Assembly (NCBI GenBank): GCA_035048495.1 | Contig: CM068545.1 | Span: 35,912,225 to 35,976,224 of the forward strand | Direction of reading: 5' to 3' | Length of the DNA stretch: 64,000 nt | From: Euptelea pleiosperma | Lineage: Eukaryota > Streptophyta > Magnoliopsida > Ranunculales > Eupteleaceae | Shown: positions 10,797-19,727 of the stretch, in pieces | How the letters are laid out: each line of letters begins with the position of its first letter | Numbering within the stretch: the stretch's first letter is position 1 | The notes under the pieces: generated by a model | What the model was told of the DNA's origin: nothing | Database searches by the model: none | Seen by the model: the letters and a program-made list of their open reading frames with translations, nothing else | Program-made: the position numbers and the translations under genes

Positions 10797-11157
10797 AAAA
10801 ATTTAGATGCAGAGGACTTTAGATGCATTCGATGAAGAGGGGTCTCGTGGCCCTACATGGCTCAATTTTTGGGCCCACTATCTGCATGGATGATTACCCC
10901 TCCCTTGGTGGATATGCATACCGAAAATCAGCTTAGTTGATAATTTCTAGCCATTAGATTAAGTACCCAAAAAATATGCAAAAAAACATACTTAATTGGA
11001 TCCGATAGCTACGATTAATCCTAAAAAAGTGCTAAAATATATGGCTAGATAAAATCAATGAGACTCGTTCATGCGGTTAGCGTGGCCCCCAAAAATGAGG
11101 CATGTAGGGCCACAAGACTCCGCTGCATCGACTGCATCTAAAATTTTGATAAATCAT
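10797..11157. mobile_element. Hairpin MITE, copy a
   Basis: This is a 0.36-kb element with long inverted ends: AAATTTAGATGCAGAGG at the left and TGCATCTAAAATTTT at the right, with the inner parts also inverted (CCCTACATGGCTCA versus GAGGCATGTAGGG). It is closely related to the element at 54774-55168, for which a 9-bp target duplication is seen. It lies just beyond the inferred last exon of CNL copy 1. Confidence 0.75.
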
Positions 11158-11639
11158 GATATTCTCAATTAATGTTTATGCGTTGGCCTCAAAAATCATT
11201 TAATCGCTTACCACTTGGTAGATTCATGGCCTTGAAACAAAAATACTAGCACGCTGTTTCATTGCCTTTTCGATGTCCTCCGGCGACCTATTAAAATATG
11301 GATTTAAATACAATTAACATAGCACAATTATGTTACTAAAAATAGATGTAGCAAGTATATATCTGTGAGGAAAACTTGATCGACTTACCAAGTAAGATCC
11401 GGATATCTGCCTTGGCTTATGGCTTCCCTTGTTTTAGCTGTCAAGATTTCAAAACAAAGATTTACAAGTGGGTCGCACGTGCTGATGTGCACGTTTCCAT
11501 GTAATTACAAAAATAATAAAAAATTTAAAAAGTGAAATACGGGCGAAAATATTAATTCATAATAAAGAAAATAATAAACCCATTTAATACTCAAAATAGT
11601 TTTGGAAAAAGTTAAAAACTAAACTTCCCTTTACAAAAA

Positions 11640-11850
11640 GCATGCTTGAATCAACGTCTAAAACCAAATCTAAAAAAGTAGTAAAATCTATGGCTACAGA
11701 TAACTAATCAGGTTTTTTTGTCTTGCATGGTATGTATTTCCACCAAGGGATGGGCCAAACATCTTAGTAGTTAGTGGGCCCAAAAAAATGCGCTACGTAG
11801 GGCTAAGAGAGTTCTCTTCATCGACTCCATCGCTGCATCTAAATTGTTTG
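11640..11850. repeat. Hairpin MITE, copy b (right half)
   Basis: CCACCAAGGGATGGGC, AGTTAGTGGGCCC, GCTACGTAGGGC and GCATCTAAAT match the right half of the hairpin MITE at 54774-55168. The left half is not recognisable. It lies inside intron 1 of CNL copy 1. Confidence 0.6.
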
Positions 11851-11907
11851 CCTCCCTTAGAGTTCAACGCTGCCTAAACTTTTTCCCCTTGAAAACTGTG
11901 TCCCAAC

Positions 11908-12084
11908 CATGGTTCGAAATCTCGGCGGATCCCGTTCTAGATTGGGCGATCCGGATCGGGATCGGAGCCCACCCATTTTTTGGATCGTCTCCCCCCCCGA
12001 GATCACTGTCTCAAAGGAGTCCCACTTTACCTCCGGCAATTGCGCCCACCAATCCGGCCTCCTATCCTGAGATTTCAAACCATG
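11908..12084. mobile_element. hAT-like MITE in intron of CNL copy 1 (177 bp)
   Basis: Inverted ends CATGGTTCGAAATCTC and, reversed, CATGGTTTGAAATCTC are flanked by the perfect 8-bp direct repeat GTCCCAAC (11900-11907 and 12085-12092). An 8-bp duplication and CA..TG ends point to a hAT-type non-autonomous element. The interior is GC-rich. It lies in the first intron, so it need not affect the protein. Confidence 0.88.
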
Positions 12085-14973
12085 GTCCCAACCTCTTGCT
12101 CGTGCAATAGGAAAAAGAAGAATAGAAAGATGAAGGCAAAATAATAAGAAAAACTCACCGAGGGGAATCTCCAAGGATTGTGCGGCAGAGGGCGTCACAT
12201 GAGATGAATCCGCATCTTCATTTAACAGACGGGCTTCAGTTAAAAGAAATTGCATTATAGAATAAGATGCTCCCAAACTCGAACGAGGACGAAAACAGGC
12301 CCTGCCTCCCAGAATTGAATTATGAAAAGAGACGAAAAGTACATGTTTGACATTCTCACGATCTTCGCCATCCCAACGCAGCAGCGTCCTCTCCAATTTA
12401 TTAGACATATAAAGCAAATCAAGACGGTTAAGATTTCTGAGGTTTTTGATGCCTGAAGGGACCTTCTTTAACTCTGGACATGTGTCGATCCTTAGGGTAT
12501 GAAGGACAGGCATTGCACCTTCTTCCACTGTCATCAAATTTAATCTGTCTAGAAATTTGAGACCCAATATCTGAAGTCTTTGAAATCCTTGTGCCCCAAA
12601 AAAAAGCTGCTCTCCAATATATGCCCTATGAAGATTGAGCTCCATCAAAGTAGGTAAACCTTGAAGAACTCTAATGGGATCATCCATCAAGTATGAGTCT
12701 ATTAGATTTAACTTGGCCAGGTGATTAAGTAAGCGAAACCAGTCTGGCAATTTTCCTAAACGCCCCTCTAAATATAGACGTTCAAGAAACTCAGGTGGAT
12801 GCGATATTGATTGTAAAGAAGCTCCAGTATATGAAAATACCTTCAACGAACGAAGGCCATTCATTTTGTCAATAGAGGCACTTAAATCCATCTCATCTTC
12901 GTTTCCTGTTAGCCTAATGCCCAACTTCCTTAGTTGGCTCAACTTTCCCAACTCTCTAATCATGTGATTACTCGGGTACGCCGCTTGTATCACCCCTAGA
13001 TTTTGTAGGGATGTTAAGCATCCTATCCCCTCGTCCACCATCAGTCCACATTTGTCAACTGAAGGAAAAGCTAGAAGATGTCTTAGTCTTCGGAGCTTAA
13101 GCATCCCGAGAGGCAAGTCTTTCACATTAGTACCTTTAAGATTCAATGTTTCTAGGTTTTGTAGCTTCTCTAAGGACTTTGGTAGCACTTTGATTCTTGT
13201 ATTCCTCAAATTTATATACCTTAAATGAAACAAATTACCAAAACCCTCAGGAAAATCATCTAAAGGTGCATCTTGTAGATCCAATACTTTGACTAGACTA
13301 TGGTTAGGCAAAAATTTAGGCATACTGGAAGGAAATATATCTACCCCAAACATGAAAATAGATCGAAGACGGGAGAAGTTTGTGTTTTGTGGAACATTAC
13401 CAGCATTGTTCTGGATTGATATGCGCCGGATATTCTCATCCAAACTTGTGTTCTGTTGTCCGACAATTCCACAGAAATTCTCCTCTTCAGACTTGGAAAT
13501 AATGATCTCACGCAGGAAATCGTGGACTCGACAACTTTTCACCTGTCCATCAGAATACAATTTCGCTACTTGAATCAGGCTCCTTTGTATGAACTCATTG
13601 AGGTATTCTTCTGCAACATCTTCTAATGTAATACCTCTCCTTTCTTTCACAAACCCTTCAGCTATCCATAGCTGAATGAGTCTTGAACGACTAATGTCGT
13701 AATCCTCTGGAAAAATTCCAAAGTACATCCAACAAAGCTTCAAGCGGTCTGGCAGATCATGAAAACTCAATGACAATATTCCTTTCACCGGCTTAAGAAT
13801 AGGATTTTTTTCTAACTCAGAACCGAGAGTGTCATGCAATTTTTTCCATTCAAAAGCTGTCTTCTTCATAGACAGAAGGCTACCAATTGCCACAATTGCA
13901 AGAGGAGATCCACCACATTTCTTCACTAGTTTAACAGACAACTCTTTTAACTCTATAGGACAATGTCCCCCAATAAATGCCTTCTTGCAGAAGAGTTCCC
14001 AAGCATCCCCGTCAAATAGTGGTTGTATGTTATAGACGCGGCCGTAAGGTTTTACTCAATGAGAAGCCACTTCACTACTCCGTGTTGTAAGTATGATCCT
14101 ACTACCACAGCTATTACGAGGTAATGCATATTTTATTGATTCCCATACATCAATTGTCCAAACATCATCAAAAATGACCAAGTACCTCCGTTCCTCTAAC
14201 GCATCCGCCATTTTGTCAATTCCCTTCCAGAAGTCTTGGAAGGCAGGAAATTGCTTTCGCGTTCTCTCTAAGAGTTCTTCGACTCTGAAGGACTTCGACA
14301 CGGTGATCCAAGCACGAGAATGGAAGTGTTCTTCCACCCTTTGGTGATCATAAACTTTCTTGACCAGCGTTGTCTTCCCGGATCCACCCATGCCAGCAAC
14401 AGCAATCACTGTGCGCCGTGAATCTTTCTCTACCAAGGAGTGCACCAATTCATTGGTCATCTGGTCCAGGCCCACAATTTCTGATTCCTCAATGTAGTGG
14501 GAAGCCACTCGAGGATCATAACATTCGTTAACCCCAGTACCAGAACTCGTGCCTTCATCAGACCTATTGAAATCCAAATGATATGTTTCATTTCTCTCTT
14601 TTCTTTTGTGAACCCTTGTTTGAATTTCTTGGATCTGATTGGAAATTTGATGGCGTCGCTTAAATTCCTTGATTAAGTTTATGGGATTCAGTAGAAAACC
14701 AAAGAATAATCCAAGTTGATTCTTTTGTGCTATGAGAAGCGCAAACTCATCAAGAACATCTTCAGTATGGAAAGCTATATCTCTCACTTCTTTCACCAAA
14801 GCTTTCACTCTTTTGTCACTCGCTCCACTTGCATCTGCATCTGTTAAGAAAGCTAGCATGCTCTCCAACTCATACCTCAAATTACAGATCTCAGTTTCCA
14901 CTCCTCTCCCTCTCAATAGTGATGCTTCTGGTACTATTCTATCAAGAAGAACGCTCACGAAGGCGTCTGCCAT

Positions 14974-15067
14974 TTTCTGCACAAACACCAGAGAGAAGAG
15001 AAAGAAAACTTAAGAGAGTAGACTCCTCAAAACCGTGTCAATGGATAAAGTGGTGTTGGAAAGTTTT
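14974..15067 (-). promoter_or_regulatory. CNL copy 1 proximal 5' region
   Basis: About 93 bp separate the start codon from the MULE-type MITE at 15068. This strip aligns with the region upstream of copy 2 (54565-54669). I see no clear TATA box. The element has displaced all further upstream sequence by 0.9 kb relative to copy 2. Confidence 0.55.
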
Positions 15068-15129
15068 GGGCATTTTTGTAACAGTGATTCAATTTTAATT
15101 ACCAAGTACCAACACCCCCTAACAAATCA

Positions 15130-15840
15130 AAAGCCCGGAACGTCCATCTTTGTTCTTAAATGTCGACTGCCTATATGAGCCACGTGAACGTCCATCTGTA
15201 GGTGGACTCATGGTTTTAACGTTTCCGTTAAAACCGTTTAAACATGTTTTATCGATTTTGAATAAAACGGCATTTTTTTGTTTTAACGGCCGTTAAATCG
15301 TTTAAACAGCCGTTTAATTCTGAAAAATTTTGCGAAAAAAACGGCCGTTAAATCCGTTAAATTCTATTTTCTTTTATTTTCAAATTTCAAAATTTGAATT
15401 TCAGCCCCATTTTTTCCCTTTTTTTCCGTTAGAATCCATTAAAACCATTAAAATCCGTTAAATTCTATTTTTTTCCATTTTTTTCATTTTTGCCCCTGGC
15501 CATTTCAATCTGTTTAACGGCCGTTTAAATGGTAACGCCCCCAGTCCGTTTAACCGTTAAAACAGCCTTCTTTAAACCTTGGGTGGACTTACAGACCTAA
15601 ATTAGCTCAATTGGTGATTTCTAATCGTTGAATCTGAGAATTCCAAATTATACTTGAATCCACGGCTAAAAACCAACCCATGAAAACGATTCAAATCAAT
15701 GGTTAGAAATTGTCAATCAATTTGATTCTTGGTCTGTAGGTCCACCTAAGGATGAGACAAACATCTATACGGTCAGGGGTGTCTAAGAACATGCCACGTA
15801 GCTCATATATACAGCCATGGACATCCATAAAGTGGACCTA
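15130..15840. repeat. Hairpin MITE, copy c (nested, interrupted)
   Basis: TATGAGCCACGTG near the left, AATTGGTGATTTCTAATCGTTGAA and its inverted counterpart near 15700, and CCACGTAGCTCATATA at the right follow the hairpin-MITE plan. The block is split by 15209-15581 with its duplication. Ends are approximate. Confidence 0.6.
15209..15581. mobile_element. hAT-like MITE rich in CCGTTAAA motifs (373 bp)
   Basis: Flanked by the perfect 8-bp direct repeat GGTGGACT (15201-15208 and 15582-15589). Ends are CATGGTTTTAACG and, reversed, CAAGGTTTAAAGAAGG. The interior repeats AACGGCCGTTAAA-type palindromes many times. Target-site size and CA ends indicate a hAT-type non-autonomous element. It is the innermost of three nested insertions. 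Confidence 0.85.
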
Positions 15841-15968
15841 AATAATCTAAAACTTGTAATGACAGAATGGTCTGGTCAGGGGAGTGTTTGCTATTTTTCA
15901 TTTGTCAGGGGAGGTGTTGCAAATTAAAATTGAATAAGGGGGTGTTGCAAAAATGCCCCGAAAGTTTT

Positions 15969-16279
15969 GATAGTTTTGAAAGTAAGGGTGTGTTTGATTG
16001 CACAGAAAATAGTCCCGAGAAAATACATCTAGGAAATGCCTATTATGACTGATTGATTGCAACTGAGAACACATATTTCAATCATGTGAGAAAATAAAGG
16101 CGTATTTTCGGTTGGAAATGAATTTCCGACGTAGTAGCGAAAATTATCCAGATTTAAATTACTTGGTAGGGAAAACTTCAAACATGGAGCAGTTCCCAAC
16201 AACCAAAATTTTCTCCCTCCACTCAACTTTTATCACTCGAGACTTGCAAAAAAAATTATTAAAAAAAACATTTGGGTCG
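15969..16279. other. Intergenic, nothing recognised
   Basis: AT-rich sequence with short open frames in both directions that show no domain. It joins the Mutator-type MITE to the next hairpin MITE. Confidence 0.4.
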
Positions 16280-16649
16280 GTTACCGCCCTAAAATGATTG
16301 GCTCCCATTGCATGACACAATATGAGCAACGTGGCACACTCTTAGAGGGCTCTGACCGTATGGATGTTTGGCCAATCCCAAGGTGGACCTACAAACCAAA
16401 GATCAGCCTGATTAGTGATTTCAAGGTGTTGAATCTTAGTACCTCAAATACTGCTCAAATTCCCACAGTTGAGATCAACGCATGAAAATAAGTCCTATAC
16501 AACGCCTATAAATCACTAATCAGGCTGATTTTTGGTTTGTAGGACAAATTAGGGATTGGCCAAACATCCATACGGTTAGAGTCTTATAAAAGTGTCACGT
16601 GGCTCATATCGTGTCCTGTAACTGGAGCCTGTCATCTTAGGGCGGTAAC
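16280..16649. mobile_element. Hairpin MITE, copy d (370 bp, near-complete palindrome)
   Basis: The ends GTTACCGCCCTAAAATGATT and, reversed, GTTACCGCCCTAAGATGACA start an inverted repeat that continues through GAGCAACGTGGCAC versus GTGTCACGTGGCTC, the CATACGGT/ATCCATACGG parts and AATCAGCCTGATTAGTGATT to the centre. TCG on each side (16277-16279, 16650-16652) may be a 3-bp target duplication. A transcript would fold into a long hairpin. Confidence 0.78.
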
Positions 16650-16652
16650 TCG

Positions 16653-17099
16653 AGCCTGAGCCAAAACTTTTTATCACCCGAAAATGTAAAAATTATTTAA
16701 AAAAAACTTTTTATCATCCCGTGGTCCACACTCCACACAATATTCACTTGATGCTATTTGGGTCTGCTTTCACTTGGCCCGTTTGTTATAATGTGAACAA
16801 TGACAATTCAATTATTGTACGACCCAAGTGGGACCTATAATTATCACAACGGATTGTGACCGAAGCCGGTGACAACCCACAATACGAGCCACGTGGCACA
16901 TTAGTAGTTGATGTAACAACATCGTATGCATGTCACATTGAGGTTTTGACAATTTCATTTATCACACCAAGTGGAACGAGAATCCGAGGCTACAAAAGTT
17001 GATGTACCGATTTGTTTGTTTCCAAAAAGCCTTTATAGAAGTAAAATTGATCTTAAGAGGCCTTGCTTTCTTGAGTAAAACTTAACTGACCACCGGCCC
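16653..17099. other. Intergenic with a further hairpin-MITE remnant
   Basis: No gene seen. ATACGAGCCACGTGGCACAT near 16882 is another copy of the conserved arm of the hairpin MITE. The rest is unclassified. Confidence 0.4.
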
Positions 17100-17244
17100 T
17101 CACCACCCATAATATGAGCCACGTGGTACACTCTTAAAGGACGCTGACCGTATGGATGTTTGGCCAATCCTTAAGTAGACCTACAAACCAAAAATCAGCT
17201 TGATTAGTGATGTCAAACCTTTGGATCTTTGTACCCATTTTGAT
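17100..17244. repeat. Hairpin MITE, copy e (left half only)
   Basis: It closely matches copy d from ATATGAGCCACGTGG through GTATGGATGTTTGGCCAAT and ACCAAAAATCAGC. It stops at the boundary of the gypsy LTR at 17245, so that element probably inserted into this MITE. The right half is not found in the window. Confidence 0.65.
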
Positions 17245-18022
17245 TGTAGTAGCGACACGTGTCCCCATTTTGACTGGAATGGTGGTCAATACAGGCGAGT
17301 GACCGACTGGGAAAAAGTGGGTCAGTCCGGCGAGTGACTGGGAAAAAGTGGGTCAGTCCAACTTGGCCAACTTAGGAAGATGTGGATCAGTCCGACTTGG
17401 TACGAATAAAATGGCTGACTAGACGACTCTACTTGACCGAGACAGGGATCGAATGCTACGTCGAAAATGAATCAAATAGTGGCTAATGGCCGCACGAAAG
17501 TTGGTCAAACGGTGAGAATGAAGATATCACTGGCAAGAACTGGCTTGAACAATGAACGGAAAATAGCAACCTATTGTACTATTAAAGTAGAGCGCACGAT
17601 CTACGACAGATCACGCATAAGACAAAAATCTTCGAATTGATTGGTACGGCCTCCATCATGCTCTTAGACACGTAAGAGGTTACATATCCTATAAATAGAG
17701 ATCTGCACTAACGAAAAAGGTAAGCAATCTGGGAGCAAAAAACTAGATAAAAGCTTTTACGTAAGATACTGACTTAAGCATTGAAGGCTCTACGGTGGAT
17801 ATACCACCAAGGTAGTTCATTTTCAGGTGGAATCAGACAAGTCGGCTTGGAAGCCGGATAACCTGGCAATGCAATCGGCCTTCTCGAACACAGACTTGGA
17901 CCACTCGGCGGAAGAGTCGACCTTCTCGGAGGTGACACTCAACGAAGGCAAGCGGAAGGATATTTAGAACTGAACATCTGATTCTACGCGTATTTCGAGG
18001 GGGTGTGGGATTTTCCCCTACA
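17245..18022 (+). repeat. Gypsy LTR (778 bp), plus strand
   Basis: Starts TGTAGTAGCGACACG and ends CCCCTACA, giving the terminal inverted repeat TGTAG/CTACA. A TATAAATAG box at 17690-17698 is followed by a transcribed R/U5 region. The primer-binding site comes 4 bp after the end. No second copy is in the window. Confidence 0.82.
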
Positions 18023-18026
18023 TCTT

Positions 18027-18045
18027 TTGGCGCTATCTGTGGGAA
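18027..18045 (+). promoter_or_regulatory. Primer-binding site of plus-strand gypsy
   Basis: TTGGCGCTATCTGTGGGAA resembles the TTGGCGCCGTCTGTGGGAA-type site of many plant Ty3/gypsy elements. Its position just after an LTR end sets plus orientation. Confidence 0.8.
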
Positions 18046-18108
18046 GAGAAAGATATCGGCTCGCGCACTCTATCAGAAGCTACTAGCAGACAGAAACGAA
18101 TTGAAAGG

Positions 18109-18890
18109 ATGCATACAAGATCAAAGGAAACCGCCATTCGGCAGGAAGGTGGTGAAGAGGAGATAGTGAGCCCTGGAGTCCAGAAGATGTTGGACTGGGT
18201 CCTCACCGAGATGCAGAAGATGATAGAGGAAGTAGAAAGCGTCAGGAAGGAGAACTACCAGCTAAGGCAGCAGATCTTGGAGGACACGGTCGATCATGAG
18301 CTAGCGAGAGATCGAGATAACGAGCCAAGAGATCCTTTATCGAGAAGCAGAGAAGAGTAGGCACAGAGCTCTAATTGGAGTGAAGGGGACTGCCGAGAGA
18401 GCATCACTTGGGGGTGAGATGCGGCACGAGATCAGCAGCCGCTCGCCCAAGACACAACTGATCAAGAGCGGGTCAACTTGGTCACATTGGAAAAGGTGAC
18501 GGAGATGATCCAGCAAGACAGAGACACTAGGCCGGTAGTTGGTGAGAAGACGACGGCCGAGGCTACAAGGGATGCTCTAAGGGTGTTGAGATCGTCACCC
18601 TTTTCAGATGAAGTCCTGAGATCCAAGTTCCCCAAGAAGTTCCAACAGCTGAAGTTTGAACTTTATGATGGGACTTCCGACCCCATAGATCACTTATTTC
18701 ACTATCGGCAAGCCATGGTGTTGTGGAGCGCTCCATCTTTTGATGGTTTGATATGCCGGATGTTTCTAACTAGCCTAAAGGGGAATGCCGCTTGGTCTGG
18801 TTCTACACTCTCGATGAGGGCTCGATCAGAAACTTCAGGGTCTTGGAAGATGTGTTCGCCACCAAGTACTAGTGGGCCATAGGAACAAAC
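18109..18890 (+). pseudogene. Gypsy gag, truncated
   Basis: MHTRSKE opens an 83-codon frame with a coiled-coil-like stretch. After a short interruption, 18478-18882 encodes the retrotransposon gag core: SPFSDEVLRSKFPKKFQ, ELYDGTSDPIDHLFHYRQAM and FLTSLKGNAAW. The matching sequence in full elements continues through gag and pol, but here it ends near 18890 and runs into the upstream region of the plant-mobile-domain gene. It is a 5' fragment of an element otherwise lost. Confidence 0.83.
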
Positions 18891-18972
18891 GGGGCCACAA
18901 ACGGTCACCCGAGGCCGCCAGAAGTGGCAGTTGAAGGCGAAGGGCGGAACCGTCCAGTGAAAAATAAAAGAG

Positions 18973-18979
18973 TATATAA
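18973..18979 (+). promoter_or_regulatory. Candidate TATA box of the plant-mobile-domain gene
   Basis: TATATAA lies about 130 bp before a strong donor site (AAG|GTAAG, GT at 19102-19103). That would make a short 5' UTR exon spliced to the exon carrying ATG 19728 (acceptor AG at 19638-19639). Confidence 0.45.
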
Positions 18980-19727
18980 GGAGGAGTTAAAAAATAATTT
19001 CATAAAAATCATTTTTAGAGCTTATAGACGTGGAAGCTCTGCCAGAATTGTGAGAAATCTAAGACAAAGGCTCTAAACAGCAAAGATTAACAAAGAACAA
19101 GGTAAGAAATGAAATTAAGATAAAAAAAAAAAAAAGATGAAAAACGCGACAAACGCCCTAAGGGGCCGAACCTAGGATGGTTAAGATCTCCCAAATGAGG
19201 GGGAGATAACCCGAAACATTTTAGGGGAATGTTAGGGGGGTAAAAATGACCCACCCTTCTAAATTTTGGAGGCTAAGGTGAAGTGTGCACGAATGCACCA
19301 AGAAAAAATGATTTTGGGACATTTTTTGGGTAAAAACCGAACCAAGGGCATCAAAAATCTCCCAAATGAGGGGAAAACATTTGAGGAGATTCTAGAGGAT
19401 GATAATAGGGGGAAAGTAGAAATTCTCTCCAAATTTGGGAAGAAACCACACTAAAATCACCCCAGAATCAACAATTTAAACGAAAAGGGGTTTTTTTTTT
19501 TTTTTTCCACCCCCAAAGGTTAATAAGATGATGATTCCCCCCATCATTCCCTTGAAACGGTCGACCGAGCAAAGATCCTAAGTAGACTGGTTCTAAAAGA
19601 AAATTTTAAAATCTGACGTGATTTTCGTTATGTATGCAGGGTGGATTCGAAGAAAAACACACAAAACGGCGTGAGTAGACTATCACGTGGATCCGCTTAA
19701 CAAAGATAGATTAGAAACAAGAAGAAA

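Larger units (their letters stand above)
11224..14973 (-). pseudogene. CNL resistance gene, copy 1 (RPM1-like), premature stop
   Basis: Start ATG 14973 (MADAF, as in copy 2). Inferred exons are 14973-12159, 11437-11389 and 11287-11224, with canonical GT-AG borders and agreeing phases, giving 975 codons. Domains: CC residues 1-140 with EDVLDEF at 71-77; P-loop GMGGSGKTT at 194-202; kinase-2 LVIFDDVW near 266-272; RNBS-B GSRIILTTR; GSPLAI; RNBS-D CWMYFGIFPEDYD; VHD (MHD motif) at 483-485; then a dozen or so LRRs. Codon 306 is TGA (14058-14056) where copy 2 has TGT (Cys). It is the only break seen, since the frame is otherwise open. Relative to copy 2 it lacks about 13 residues before kinase-2. 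CNLs bind ADP/ATP and trigger immune cell death on effector perception. The alternative is a gene needing readthrough. Intron 1 carries a MITE. Confidence 0.88.
15068..15959. mobile_element. Mutator-type MITE in CNL copy 1 promoter (892 bp)
   Basis: Ends are GGGCATTTTTGTAAC and, reversed, GGGGCATTTTTGCAAC, with further inverted matches inward (ATTCAATTTTAATT). It is flanked by the perfect 9-bp repeat GAAAGTTTT (15059-15067 and 15960-15968). The paralogous position upstream of copy 2 (54661-54669) has one GAAAGTTTT and no element, an empty site. Nine-bp duplications are typical of Mutator-like elements. It contains a nested hairpin MITE, itself split by a hAT-like MITE. Confidence 0.9.

Noticed and set aside
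11857..12158. Extension of the CNL copy 1 frame beyond 12159
   Set aside because: It reads through a GT donor into intron and then a hAT-like MITE. Copy 2 has no such sequence, and splicing to 11437 gives a phase-consistent tail.
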